From assembly GCA_027475525.1 (NCBI GenBank), contig JAMWFC010000138.1, positions 125,924 to 189,923 of the forward strand: DNA of 64,000 nt, given 5' to 3'. Positions within the stretch are counted from its first letter, which is position 1, and each line of letters opens with the position of its first letter. The DNA comes from Macrolepiota albuminosa. Taxonomy: Eukaryota; Basidiomycota; Agaricomycetes; Agaricales; Agaricaceae. Under the pieces are notes generated by a model. That model saw nothing but the letters and a program-made list of their open reading frames with translations. It had not been told where the DNA came from and did not search any database. This document shows positions 21,651 to 34,001 of the stretch, in pieces. Position numbers and translations under genes: made by a program.

Positions 21651-23329
21651 GGCTATAACAGGCAGTCTACGGCAAGCTAAGGTGAAAGCCCGTTTGATGG
21701 CTTCCACTGAGACTCCTTGACACGGTCCTGCAGTCCTTCCTCCACCATGCAACGGATTGTGTGGAAAGTCTCATCTTCGAAACATTATCAATATCCTCCC
21801 ATGGAATGACAACACCTCGATTTTGAGCTTCAGTCTAAGCCGAAGGCTGGGGACGAGAGCTGACTAACACAGCAAATGCAGGAGGTAAAGCTTCAAGCAT
21901 TAGCGCAAGCTTCATTAGGGTTTTGAGTGCTGCCTAATTTCCACATTCATCGAGACCATCTAAGGCAATGGCGAATCGGCTTTTGCATAACGGCTGCATG
22001 TCCGCTAGATTACGCATCGGAATGATGAGCAGAGCTATTCATCCAGAGGCTTCGAACCGATTCAAGGGGTGGCTGGTGAAAGTGTTTGACAAGCATAATT
22101 TGAAGTCCTCACTGAAACTTGCAAGCTGACCAGGGAAATAACTGAACTGAATCGAGGCCAGTTCCATTTTGATTCTTGTCCCAAAAGAATGAGGCAGCCA
22201 GTGTGCCCGGCGTTAGTTAAACTTATGAAAACATCTGGCCCTGAATCGATGCGGGGGAAACTCAGGCCTTCTACAACCGGACACCTCCCGAAATTCGATA
22301 GAAGGTTTAGGAGTGGCGCATCTCGAAGATGTACTGATCGCGAATTGCAACGAACAAATCGGGGCAACCGCAAATACCACCCATGTGTCTTCGGAGACGG
22401 ACAAAGGAAATCCCTGTGGCATGCCACCGGAACGATTTATTGCTAGATACTCCTGTTTTCAATACTGATAGGCGCCGCGCAGGACAGAATGTCGAGGGGC
22501 GCTGTGACGGCGTTATGGGCTGGCTGTATGGGGTCAGGGTATATGGGAAATTGTCCAGAGACCATTCGTACTCCTAACAAATTTGCCTTGATAGACCAAG
22601 TATCCCCACATGTGCACAGTTTCGAGACCTCCGCATCCCAGGTGTGACTAAGAGTGGCAACCTCAGAGTATGTATGGCCCCTGGACCGTACTACACTGAC
22701 GAGAGACACACCCTCTGACCTAGGCAGGGTACCAGCCTCTATCCTCTGACCCACTAATAGTCTGATGCGACCATGGTCGGCAACGTGAAGGCAAGCGTTT
22801 CAGCACAACGATTCAGATAGCGGAACAGTTCCTTGACATTGCTTCTGTCAGGTGTACAGGGATCGGAAGAGTTAGGTTCGAGAGGGGAGCACAGCTCGAA
22901 GCGCTTCATGATGAATACAGGTCTCTTTTGACTAAACCGCATGCGCGTGCAATCGAATTCAAACCATCCGAATGACTGGAATTTGGCTATATACACTGAC
23001 TGCGCAGAAGGAGTGCGCTCACTCTATCGATTGACGGTACGCCAGAAAACAATAACCAGGATACCAATCCGTGGCACCACCAGATTCAGTTGCATGATTC
23101 CATGTGGAGGGAAGGTTGTCGGCAGTTTTGGGCAAGAGCGAAAAAGCGGTCCTTGGAGCTGGGACGAGAAGAGTATCTCATATTCTACAACTCATTCATA
23201 GCCAGCGGCCTCGACGTTAATGTGACAACAGGTTCTGCTGAAATAATATTTTGCTTGGGGCTGTCACACGTGACAGCTTCCTAGAGATTCTTCCATCGTT
23301 GCTAGACTTCATAAGAAACATTACGGATA
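21651..23329. other. Probable decayed N-terminal part of the NLR; nothing definable
   Basis: Minus-strand open frames (22062-22427, 22443-22754, 22754-22996) lie where the N-terminal and NTPase parts of the NLR would be expected. I could not identify a Walker A motif or any aligned block in them. Confidence 0.3.
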
Positions 23330-23879
23330 ATGTGGTGAATAAATGCGAAGCCTAGATATATCTTTACTGACCTTATCGATGGTGCATGGCAGCAAGCATA
23401 TTCTTAACGCTCAGGTCGCGATCCGAGCCCCGTGCTGTCAGAAGTGGTTTGACTGCCCAGAATGTCACGCTGAAGTGTCAGCGCATCGACTGAAGAAAAC
23501 TCTCGAAATGATCTTTATGTGTAAAAAGTGCAAGAAAGCCTTCCGAAAGGACATGGCAACATATGAGGAGAGTGATGAGTACTGCCCTCATTGCGACAAC
23601 CATTATGTGGGTTTCTCTCGCAATAAAATTTGGATAACGAAGGCCATCGCTCATTCTAATTCTATTTTAGGTCATAGAAGCGAAAACTCCTCAAGCGATG
23701 CTCGGTGTCGAGGGTGAGGATGCAAGGATAGATTCAAGGTAAGCTGCACAGATGCAACACGACTTTGCGACTAAACCCCCCACGAAATTCGAAACAGAAT
23801 GATAAAAGACGAGCGTACCAGACAAGACCCCAAGAGTTCCATATTTATGCAGGATTTCTCAGATCGGGTAGGGATATGA
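23330..23879 (+). CDS. CHY-type zinc-finger protein
   Basis: Small cysteine-rich zinc protein of 122 residues. The family includes Hot13-like proteins that bind several zinc ions; the role here is unproven. The Cys/His pattern is clear: MCKHILNAQV, APCCQKWFDCPECHAE, MCKKCKKAFRKD and EYCPHCDNHYVIEAKTPQ. The first coding exon is only five bases (ATGTG, 23330-23334). It is followed by a 58-base intron whose acceptor (GGCAG, 23388-23392) supplies the base that completes the first Cys. Further exons are 23393-23606, 23671-23738 and 23798-23879, and they sum to a whole frame. Without the tiny exon the first zinc ligand would read as Ser, which argues for this start. Confidence 0.8.
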
Positions 23880-24304
23880 TGAGCTTGTCAATGTTGAATC
23901 TGACCATCGCCGTGCACTACTAGAGTAAGTTCACTTTCAGTATGTTTCAGTGTCATTCAGCAAATTACTGAAATGTTACTGTTTTAGCATCACACTGTAT
24001 TTCGTACCAATGCATATTTCAACATTTCAGTTTTGACCATCTTATTTTCTCCTTGAAATCCTCGTCAGGCGTCTCGCTCCAAGACGTATCATACAGACTG
24101 AGCCCTGAGCCCTCTCTTAAGCTCTCCTCACTGCGTGGTGCTCTGGAAAAACTTCTCGGAGCTCCTTCACCACATCTCCGCTAATATCCTTCGTTCGTTT
24201 GCCTTCACAACCATCAAGGCCTCATTTTGGCGACGTAACTCACAGCGTAGTTCCTTGAAGTGTTATTCTAGATCTCGACTTCCTGCCTAACAGGGGCATG
24301 CACC
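23880..24304. other. Promoter/leader region of the GH5 gene
   Basis: The last 250 bases before 24305 are C/T-rich, typical of a fungal core promoter and leader. No coding exon is recognised. Confidence 0.4.
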
Positions 24305-26515
24305 ATGTCGACAGCTCGATACTTCGTCAATCTTCTCACTGCACTCTCTCTATCTCCCTCCCCCAAAGCACCCTCGCATCTTAAGCCCTCTTCCTCCCTC
24401 CTCGGTACAAGTTTCATAGCGAACGATGCGAAGAGCTGTACTTCGAATGACTCGAGATGGCAATTTCCCCCATCACTTCCGGTAACAGTACCTCAGCCCC
24501 AGCAACCCGATCAGAAAATATCCACAATATACCGGTATAGGCAGCAGCAGGGGGTTAACCTAGGAAGTTGGTGAGTACATGCTGACGCTCGCAGATTCAC
24601 TGTGACCGATATCTTTTCTCTCGACAGGTTCGTTCTCGAAGGCTGGATGCACCCTTCACTCTTCGCTTGCGCTAGCGGGCCCCAGTCTTCCGAATATGAT
24701 TTCGCCTCCGGTTTCGGCTGGAACCAGACTCTGACCAAACTTGTTCTAGAGAATCACTGGGACACGTTCATTACTGAGCAAGATTTCGTATATCTCGCTT
24801 CCATCGGGATCAATACCGTGAGACTTCCCATTGGGTATTGGAGTTTAGGGCCTGATGGTGGATGGATGGATGGTACACCTTTTGAAAGCGTGAAGGAGGT
24901 CTATACAGGCAGCTGGCCACGCGTTCTCAGAGCAATTGGCACTGCAGAGAAGTATGGTATAGGTATCCTCATCGATCTTCATGGTGCTCCCGGCAGTCAA
25001 AATGTACGTTATCCTTGTTCTCCATTCGAACCATGTAACTAATGAGTCTGATGTCTTGTAGGGGCAGTCTCACTCGGGTACGAGTGATGGGAAAGTGGGT
25101 CTCTTTGGTAATGAATGTTACATGAATAAGACTACGGATATTCTCGCCTACCTGGCCAAGCAACTCGTCAACCGAAACAACGTAGTTGGTATCCAACTAC
25201 TGAACGAACCAAATAATGACGCTCGTCTTCCTGACTTTTGTGAGATTTCGCCCTTTGATTTCGGACGCATCACCACTCATAGCCCATCAATTCAGATGCC
25301 AAAACCATCGATGCTTTGCGAAGCATTTCTCCGGCCACGGAGAAATTCCCGTTTTATATCCATGATGCTTTTAATGTGAACCAATATGGCAACTTTGTCT
25401 CTGATCGCACGGATTTCGTTGTGGAGGATCATCATTCTTACTTTGTCTACACACCATCTGACCAGTCGGCGTCTGCAACGTCTCACACAAACGATATCAA
25501 CTCGGGCGTTCTCAAGTCTCTAACATCAACGTCTGAGCTTGGACGACGCAATATGATCATCGGAGAGTGGAGTTGTGCATTGACTCCCCAGAGTCTTTCC
25601 ATGGAAAATCATCCTTCTGATTCTCAACGAACGTTTTGCGAGGGACAGATGAACATTTACTCCGAAGCGGCTGCTGGCTGGACTTTTTGGAGCTACAGTA
25701 AGGAGGACTGTGGTGATGACGGAGGGTGGTGTTTCCGCAAAGCAGTCGGAACGAATCTTCCTTCCACTTTCTATTCCTTCCCGCAGTCACAATCCAACAA
25801 TACCGCTGCAACCCTTCTTCGAACGTCAATGATCGCCGGCAGTTCTTCTAGCAACGACTTGGATCCTATTCTTGGATGCATCAGGCCAGCCTCGTCGCCC
25901 AGCCTTCCCACTATCGCTGCCAATCAGGTTAACAGCAATCTGACTTTCACAAACATTTCAACCATCGAGATCCCTCCGCAGACAGACGAATCTGCCCCTG
26001 ATAATTCAGCGATTTCTCCAGGGAATCCCAGCTTCCTTCAACAACCCCCAATGTCTGCAGAATCAAATCCTCTGAAGAAACGTTCCAATCCTCTTGGCCA
26101 CCTATCCAAATCATCATTCTTTGGCAGAGGTCGTCGTCATCACAGGATTATTCAATATCGCCAGCGTCGACAAGCCCAACCTACCGATTCAGAGGGTATT
26201 CAATCACCGCAAACAATTTCCGACGATCCGTATTTGCATATGACAGCTTCACAGAAATCCATTGCCCGCGGCTATGCAGATGGTTTCAGTACGGCCAAGG
26301 TTTTCGCACAGAATGGGCTTAGCAAGCTAGGATTCAGAGGACAGTACATTCGGGACCACTACGACGAACTCCTGAAGGATAGCTCCAATGGAATGTCTAG
26401 TGACGCCGCCAATCGTGACCAGTACTCCACCTGGTTTTTGAAGGGGTTGAAAGATGCGGAGGCACAAATCTCGGCATTTCTTAATGGTCAGCCCGTTGTG
26501 TATCCCGACCCCTGA
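24305..26515 (+). CDS. Exo-beta-1,3-glucanase, GH5 subfamily 9
   Basis: Retaining glycosidase releasing glucose from beta-1,3-glucan, acting in wall remodelling or beta-glucan use. Four exons (24305-24570, 24628-25003, 25062-25239, 25296-26515) sum to 680 codons without a break. Landmarks: GVNLGSW across intron 1; LASIGINTVRLPIGYW; ILIDLHGAPGSQN; GIQLLNEPNN with the acid/base Glu; HDAFNVNQYG; DHHSYFVY; MIIGEWSCAL with the nucleophile Glu; AAAGWTFWSY. A long Ser/Pro/Arg-rich linker is followed by a conserved C-terminal extension (ARGYADGFSTAKVFAQNG, LGFRGQYI, WFLKGLKDAEAQI). I recall this extension from basidiomycete members of the subfamily. The N-terminus is not a convincing signal peptide. 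The ATG has a good CACCATG context. Confidence 0.92.
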
Positions 26516-27078
26516 GGATCTTTCGTTATCTACAATTGGTGCATGGCCATGCCTTATATCTATCTGAAGTACCGTTGATCTTCGCCTCGCATCTCTGATG
26601 ACAGATACAGATTATATGTCGTCATCTCGACAGTATCATGACCGTCGTGCATGGTGCGTCACCGTAACAAGCGAGGTTTGAGTGTTCCCCGGCATCATCA
26701 CTGTTCCGCTGTCTCTTTCCAGTAATATTAATGGGTATACATCGTACATGTTATAACTGGGCGCATGAAGTTCGCCATAAATGCATGTGGGACGTGAGAA
26801 AGTTGCCAAAAACGGATTGACACAAGATTGACAGTGACAATTGGATTTCGAACGCTGTCGTCGATGTTGTTGCATCGTGAACCCCTAAAGTATTTGTGTG
26901 AGTCCATCAGTGTTGCTTTCCTCCAAATAAGCAGTTATCACGCTGCGTGGCGCAGGATCCCTTGGATCTTCTTTCTTACGACAGCGATTCCAAGTCGGGT
27001 TGTGGCTCGATGGGAGTACTGGCTAGATCTCCATCTTGAGTGAATGCTTTCATACTCAGGTGACTCCCTGCTCCAGCC
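26516..27078. other. Intergenic, no gene recognised
   Basis: 3' flank of the GH5 gene and 5' flank of the dead dehydrogenase. No supported exon or RNA. Confidence 0.5.
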
Positions 27079-28109
27079 ATGGCTCTGGTAAGATCACAAT
27101 GACATCCGACTCCATGACATCAGTAGCAGCTCAGCGTTGCGTACACATATACCATCCTATCAGCAGGGATCGCACCACTCTCTGCACACCGTACATGAAA
27201 GGATAGGTCGCTGTTGTCGCGGGTGGTGGAACCGGTATTGGTCTCATGGCTGCTCAGGCTCTCGCTGACAACGGTGCACGTGTGTTCTTGGTCCTTAGTT
27301 TCTATCCTCCCATTTTTCCAGCTAATATCATCGTACTACCTTTCCGACCCTCTGGTTCCTCCCAGACATTGTTGGGTGTCGCCTCGACACACTCGAACAA
27401 GCTGCCAGGGTCCATAGTTCTGAACTTGCACACCCCGAGGGAAAACTGATGCTGATGTGACTGACAAATCGTCTCCGAGATATCTCAAAAAGGAAGAGCA
27501 CGTCGACTTGCTCATCAACAGTGCAGGCATCGCCAAAAATTAGGTTCAATGTCGAGCTGGGAAATGGGAACTCGCGCTGGCGCTCTCCCAAGAAAATCTG
27601 GGGGTTTGGGAAGACTCGTACCGGATGAATGTGACTTCGTGGGGTATCTCATCAATACTTAATCGCGAATGGCCGGTTTGGGTTTCTCTAGATACTTCTA
27701 CGTCTATCCTGCTCTCCTCTCTGCCTCCACCGCAAAACGCTACGGTCACTCAGCCGGCATCATGAATATCTCATCAATCTCCGGTATACCCGCCCCAGTC
27801 AATCCCAGTTCGCCTCCAATACCTCCAACGCAGCAGTCATCCAACCCAACGCATTGCTGGCACAAGAATTCTCGCGCGCTGGAGTCAATGTCCGTGCCAA
27901 CTCCATCGCTCCCGAATTATTTCAAACGAGCTTACGGTAGGACGATCGGATGGGGTTAATAAGAGTAAGATCGAGGGGTTTGGGGTGAAGATCCCAGCTG
28001 GAAGATCTGGAAAGGACGAGGATGTCACGCAGGCGGTGTTGTTGCTGGCTGCAAACAATGATGTGACTGGACGACTCTGATTGTTGATGGAGGATTAATT
28101 CCTGAATAG
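27079..28109 (+). pseudogene. Short-chain dehydrogenase/reductase, decayed
   Basis: The beginning looks healthy: ATG GCT CTG, a GTAAGA intron (27088-27206), then VAVVAGGGTGIGLMAAQALADNGARV, the Rossmann cofactor motif. Later landmarks are present but scattered over frames: LDTLEQAARVHSSELAHPEGK, DVTDKSS, HVDLLINSAGIAKN followed at once by a stop, WEDSYRMNVTS, IMNISSISGI, LLAQEFSRAGVNVR and GFGVKIPAGRSGKDED. The end is LIVDGGLIPE at 28107-28109. The active-site YxxxK region reads SNTSNAA, so the catalytic Tyr and Lys are gone. Multiple frame breaks plus loss of the catalytic pair mark a true pseudogene. Confidence 0.85.
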
Positions 28110-28268
28110 CAAAGACTAGTTCTCTCGACTCGTTTGTGTGTTTCAATAGGGCATGGGATTGTTCCTTTCCCCAGACACAAATCATGCCATAACCAAGTAG
28201 TTAGCACACAGGCAATACAATCGATTCATATTCTCGATACATTGAGCACGGAACAAGTCAGAGCCCAA

Positions 28269-30806
28269 CTAGTCATGTTGTGGCCAAGCGATGATTCTTG
28301 TTTTTCTCCCGGTTAACGTGAATGATTGCTTTGCCAAACCTGAGCCGACATCTACCCAAAGTTCGTAGTTTCCGGGGTATAGCACACTATCCCCATTCGA
28401 CTCGACACGAGCGATAGAGCCAAGGGTTACATTCAGTGTCAATGTGTGCACCTGGCCAGGAGACAGGTTTTTCGCGCGTGCGTACGAAACCAGCTGTTTG
28501 AGAGGAGCAGGGGAGGGTCCTGCTGTAGTGCGCAAGAAAAGGAGTGCGACGTAGTCGGAGGACGCTTTCCCAGTATTGTGAACGTTCAACTTGAAGGAAT
28601 CGAGTAAACCCAGATCAAGATGAGGTGATGTCTTGGCGTAGGAGACAAGGGTTGAGATGCTGTACGACGGTTTGGGTATACCGTTTTTGAACCAAGAAAC
28701 ATGAAATGTGGTGTAGTGTAGTCCGAACCCAAATTCAAACACCGGCGTACCAGTGTACCATTTGTACGTTCGTCCTGGAGAGCCAGAAATAGAGTCGGGT
28801 CGGAGGTTCATATTCGTCATAGGAACTTGGGATACGTATGAAGCGGGATATTGCGTAATGGGAAGTCGACCTGCCGGGGATCTTTTTCCTGTAATGATGT
28901 CAACAATAGCCTGGCCACCACTTTGGCCAGGATAGCCCGCCCACAGTAACCCTTTCACCTGAGTTTCCCATATTCAGAATTGTTCACTAGATGAAGCGGG
29001 GATGCGAAAGGCTTACTGATTCACTAGCTGCCAGGGCTGAATCATCCACTTGCCCACCGCCCATTTGAACGACGATTAAAGGCTTCCCAGTAGACTCAAG
29101 CGCAGAAATTAATTGAAACTGGTTGTCAGGCCAGGAAATATCAACGCGATCCTTTCCTTCGGCCTCAACTTCATTGTCGATACCACCCAAATAAATGACG
29201 ACGTCCGCACGAGCCGCAATGGCAAGCGCATCTCGAGTCCCATTAACCACATCGCTCAAAATATTCGTCCCGATGGAGTATGTCACGTTGAAGCGTGTCG
29301 ACCGGAAAGCTTGGAAAGGACTGATCAAAAATGGTGCTCTGCCATTGTAATTGCCTTGCATTTGAGCGGTCGTGTTGAAGAGTGGCCCAATAAGTGCGAT
29401 GTTATGTACGTCAGTGCTGAGAGGAAGGATCCCTGTGTTTTTGAGGAGGACGATGCCCTCCACGGCAGCAGTGTATGCGAGGGTTTGTGCTTTTGGGGTG
29501 TTAACGTCTTTCCATGTCAATTGGCGATAAGGTTGAAATGAAGGGGAATCGAAATACCCTAACCTGCGCAAGAAAATGAGATTGGACGATTTGAAGACAT
29601 TCTTATTTATCGAGCAACGAACCTAACCAAAGAGGCATATTGGCGCACGAGGGCAGTTTGAATATGAGAGATCGTGATGAGTTTTTGGTCAATTGCCTCC
29701 CCAAGATGATTGGAGAAAACTGTTCCGCAATCAATGTCAGTCCCTGCTTTCAACGCAACAGCGCTGGCATGGGCCAACGAAGTCGAGTACTTGTGATCAT
29801 TGTGAATAACGCCAACAGCACCGCAGTCCGAAACGATCCACGTTTCGTTCCCGAGTCCATAAAATTCTCGAATGACACGCTGAAGCAAATAAGGACTCGC
29901 ACAGGATGGAATACCGTTGACCGAATTATAACTGCACATGACCGAGGCCACTTTGGCATCACGCACGCAAGATTGGAAGGGTGGGGAATAGTACTCTGCC
30001 AAATCCTGTTGGGTGACGATGGCGTCAAAGTTGAAACGGTTGATTCCTCCCCAATCTTCGAGGTCGTATGCGGCAAAGTGCTTGCAATCAGCAGCAGTCT
30101 TGAGGTACGGTTTGGGATCAACACCGCCTTGCAGTCCAGTAACGAGGCTGTAGACATAGCGGGAGAGATGATAAGGATCTTCCCCAGGCGTCTCTTGTCC
30201 ACGACCCCAACGGGGATCCTTGAATGGATTAATGTTGGGTGTCCAAAAGTCTAGACCCCCATGGCCAAAATTATTGAAAGCACGAGCCTCGGTGCTCACA
30301 ATATCGGCGACAGAATGCACTAACTCGTCATCGAAAGTTGCACCCATCAATATGGGCTGGGGAAAGGAGGTCGCGTGACTGAAGTCGGAATTTGGAGGAT
30401 CGAACCAGACGCCTGGACTCCAAGCGACTCCATGCTAGAACAAAACATGAGACTCAGGCTTGAAACTACGCGTTTGTAATGTGAGAGGACGTACAAGCGC
30501 CTCATTCCACCAATTATACGCAGGGAGTCCAAGCCGTTGCACGCCAGGAGAGGCATGGACGGAGTTGTTTATCAGCTCTTCCACGGTGAACTCGGAGACG
30601 AGGGCCTTTGCGCGGTCTAAGTAATGAACCGACGAATCACACACCAAATTAGACGCCAGAGGACCACCTGTGCAATCAGGGAATCCGGCGAATGAAAGGG
30701 CTACATAAGTAGGTATAATTAGAAGTCGTACCCTTGGGAGTAAACAAAGGCAGTGCATACCATGATAATGCGATAATGGCACTTGGAAGACAGAAATGCC
30801 TTGCAT
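28269..30806 (-). CDS. GH3 beta-xylosidase 1 (intact)
   Basis: Exo-1,4-beta-xylosidase of the fungal GH3 type, trimming xylooligosaccharides. Five exons (30806-30761, 30700-30495, 30434-29623, 29563-29017, 28958-28269) sum to 767 codons with no break. Landmarks: FPDCTGGPLASNLVCD; GLPAYNWWNEAL then HGVAWSPGV; NINPFKDPRWGRGQETPGEDP; DCKHFAAYDLEDW; RDAKVASVMCSYNSVNG; WIVSDCGAVGV with the nucleophile Asp; LLKNTGILPL; YLGGIDNEVEAEGKDR; AGYPGQSGGQA; GRLPITQYPASY; and a fibronectin-III-like C-terminal domain ending LTGRKTRIIAWPQ. The mature start is preceded by only about 20 residues, and the predicted signal peptide is weak. The gene is head-to-head with the second GH3 gene at 31447. Confidence 0.92.
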
Positions 30807-31446
30807 AAGGACGAAGGCCTGTATTCAGGCTGGGGTTCCAAGGTTGAACAAGGTGGTTGTGGAGGAGATTCTCACATCGCGGGTCGCGGGTCGCGTGATG
30901 GCGCAACTGTCCCTGACGAATTCATTTATTCAATGTTACATAATTATGTCACAATTAATCTATATGATCTATTTAATTTGTTCGCCTTGTTATCACGTGG
31001 CAGTTCAACGGAGTGGCTGTGGATATGTACTTTCGCCTTGAGACTCGCTTGGACAATGTAGTGGAACAATTGGAGACGGAGGTTCGGAATCCCCTGACCG
31101 GTCGGACCCGGGCCTCGAGGACGCTTGAATAGCGGATGCAAACTTGCTGACAGGAACATCGTTGACGGCACCTACGGCACAGGGGCCTTCGGGATTACCC
31201 CAGGATCGCCTCAACTGTCGCGACATTCGCCTGCCATAAGTGAGCATCGTGGGTGAGATGGATGGGTATTTTCTGCTTTCTGTTCGACACCGACATCTCT
31301 CGCTTTGATTCCGCGTTGTGTATTGTGTATTCAGGGCGGTGCCACTAGTAACTACCTGGCCAGGCTGGCGCTTCTGCAAGCAGCGCGCAGAGTGAAGGGA
31401 ATCATCCTCAAGACCAACGGTCCGTCATCGAGGACATCCAGTGGAT
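30807..31446. promoter_or_regulatory. Shared divergent promoter of the two GH3 genes
   Basis: About 640 bases lie between the two start codons, so both xylosidase genes must be driven from here. The left third is AT-rich (TTAATCTATATGATCTATTTAATT near 30956). Sequence upstream of the plus gene is GC-rich near 31160-31240. No binding site was assigned with confidence. Co-regulation is an inference from the arrangement. Confidence 0.5.
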
Positions 31447-34001
31447 ATGCCCTCCGTCGTCTGGCTCCTGTCTCTACTACTTTGGACCGGCCCTTGTACG
31501 TACTAAATTTATGCAAGTCCACTTGATCTCAACAACGCCCACAAACACTTCTCTTCAGCCATGATCATCGCTACCTCCCCGGCTTTCCCGGATTGTTCGA
31601 ATGGACCACTTTCCTCCAACCTCGTATGCAATTCTTCAGCCAACTACTTTGACCGCGCCAAAGCTCTTGTGGCCGCGCTTACCATCGAGGAAATAATAAA
31701 CAACACCGCTAATGGTGCTCCTGGTGTCCCTCGTCTTGGAATTCCCCGTACCAATGGTGGAGCGAGGCTTTGGTGCGTCGTATTTTATGTTGATACACTT
31801 CTGGGAAGGGTTGTGAAAAGTTCTACTTTTAGCACGGTGTTGCAGGGAGCCCAGGGGTCACATTCAATGGAACCCCAGGCACAAACTTTTGTTCCGCTAC
31901 CTCATTTCCGCAACCAATCTTGATGAGTGCGGCGTTCGATGACGATTTGATTTATCAAGTTGCTCAGGTGGTCAGCACTGAAGCTCGCGCTTTCAATAAC
32001 GAAGGACTCGCTGGATTGGACTATTTCACTCCGAATATCAACCCATTCAAGGATCCGCGGTGGGGTCGCGGACAGGAAACTCCGGGGGAGGATCCGTACC
32101 ATATCTCGCGCTATGTGTATCAACTTATCATCGGGTTACAAGGTGGCCTCAACCCACAACCTTATTTGAAAATTGCCGCCGATTGCAAGCACTTTGTTGC
32201 ATACGATCTTGAATATTGGTACGGATTTAGTCGCTTTAACTTCGATGCCAACGTCACCCTGCAAGACCTGGCCGAATACTATACACCTTCCTTCCAATCT
32301 TGTGTTCGTGACGCCAAAGCTGTTTCTGCCATGTGCAGCTATAACTCCATGAATGGTCTCCCTACCTGCGCAAATTCGTACCTCCTCCAAACTATTATAC
32401 GCGATTTCTATGGACTCGGGGAAAACCAGTGGATTGTTAGCGACTGCGATGCAGTGGACACGATCGTTTCGGGTCACAATTTCACGACCTCACTTGCCAA
32501 CGCGTCTGCGCTTGCTTTGAAGGCTGGAACAGACCTCGACTGCGGTACTGCGTATGCTCAGAATCTTGGTCAAGCTCTAAATCAATCCCTTGTAAGCCAA
32601 GCGGATATTGAGACTGCCCTAACCCGTTTATATGCTTCGTTGGTTAGGTATGCCGGTCGATATGATGCCTGGTTTGATTCTGAATGGATACGTAGATTGG
32701 GATATTTTGACCCAGCCTCTTCCCAACCCTACCGGAAATTAGGATGGGACAACGTGAATACACCAGAGGCTCAAGCCCTTGCATTCACCGTTGCCACAGA
32801 AGGGATGGTTCTTCTCAAAAACTCTGGCATTCTCCCTCTATCAAGAGGTACTCGCACGATTGCTGTCATTGGGCCCATGATGAACGCCACGACTCAGATG
32901 CAAGGCAATTACCAAGGCACTTCGCCTTTCCTCACTAGTCCTCTCTTAGCATTCCAATCGTTAGGTTTTGGATTTAACGTGCTGTCGGCGCAGGGAACTG
33001 GGATCACGAGTGATATTGACGGTGGAATTACGACTGCACTTGCTGCAGCCACCTCGTCAGACGTTGTGATTTACATTGGGGGGATAGACAATTCGGTAGA
33101 AGCGGAGGGTTTGGATCGGACGAACATCACTTGGCCAGACAATCAGCTGAACCTGTTGGCACAACTCATTGCGACGGGGAAACCTCTGATTGTCGTTCAG
33201 ATGGGAGGTGGTCAATTAGACGATACGTCGCTAGTCCAAAGTGATGCTGTGAGTGTCTGAAACGATGTTTGGAAACCGGACAAGGTTCGATCACCCTGAG
33301 ATGTTTAGGTAAAAGCTATTCTGTGGGCTGGATACCCTGGCCAGAGTGGCGGCATAGCCATCGCGCATCTCATTGTAGGCTTGAAGGCACCTGCGGGCAG
33401 GCTTCCGATCACGCAATACCCGGGCAATTACGTGAACCAAATTCCCATGACTAACATGAAGCTCCGACCCGACTCATCAACTAATTCCCCTGGCCGTACG
33501 TATAAGTGGTACGGCGGCACACCAGTGTTCGAATTTGGCTTTGGGCTCCATTATACCACTTTCGATGTCTCTTGGGATAATAATGGTGCTCCAAAATCGA
33601 CGTACAGTATTTCGTCCCTTATCTCGGCTGCGGGAAACGTGAAATATCAGGACCTTGCCTTGCTCGGGTCCTTCTCTTTGGACGTAATGAACACGGGCAA
33701 CGTTACATCCGATTATGTAGCCCTCGTTTTCATGCAAACGAGCGCAGGACCCTCCCCCGCTCCGCTCAAACAGCTCGTGTCTTATGCGCGGGCTCAAAAT
33801 ATATCGCCTGGTCAAACGCAGACTTTGTCGCTCAATATTACGCTAGGTTCGTTGGCTCGAGTTGAGCAGAACGGTGATAGTAACCTGTACCCTGGGTCTT
33901 ACGACCTTTGGGTTGATACCACACCAAATCGGATGGCTAACACTTCTTTTACTTTGACTGGAGATAGGACCCGGGTCATTGCATGGCCCCAGCCAAGTTA
34001 A
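31447..34001 (+). CDS. GH3 beta-xylosidase 2 (one frame break)
   Basis: Paralogue of the minus-strand GH3 gene, with introns at matching positions. Exons 31447-31495, 31559-31772, 31833-32647, 32696-33248 and 33309-34001 give about 774 residues. Exon 1 encodes a good signal peptide (MPSVVWLLSLLLWTGP). Landmarks: FPDCSNGPLSSNLVCN; HGVAGSPGVTFNGTPG; NINPFKDPRWGRGQETPG; DCKHFVAYDLEYW; WIVSDCDAVDT with the nucleophile Asp; LLKNSGILPL; YIGGIDNSVEAEGLDR; AGYPGQSGG; and the fibronectin-III-like end. The exons total 2324 bases, one short of a frame. In exon 2 the sequence reads in the wrong frame from the CCCC run at 31744-31747; one more C restores PYQWWSEAL. This looks like a sequencing indel, though a recent null allele is possible. 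Confidence 0.88.

Noticed and set aside
23343..23392. Start of the CHY zinc-finger gene within the long open frame at 23343
   Set aside because: That reading gives GSKHILN, losing the first conserved Cys. The five-base exon at 23330 plus the acceptor at 23392 restores the conserved start.
29640..30254. Plus-strand open frame of 204 codons
   Set aside because: Antisense to exon 3 of the GH3 gene, with no independent motif.
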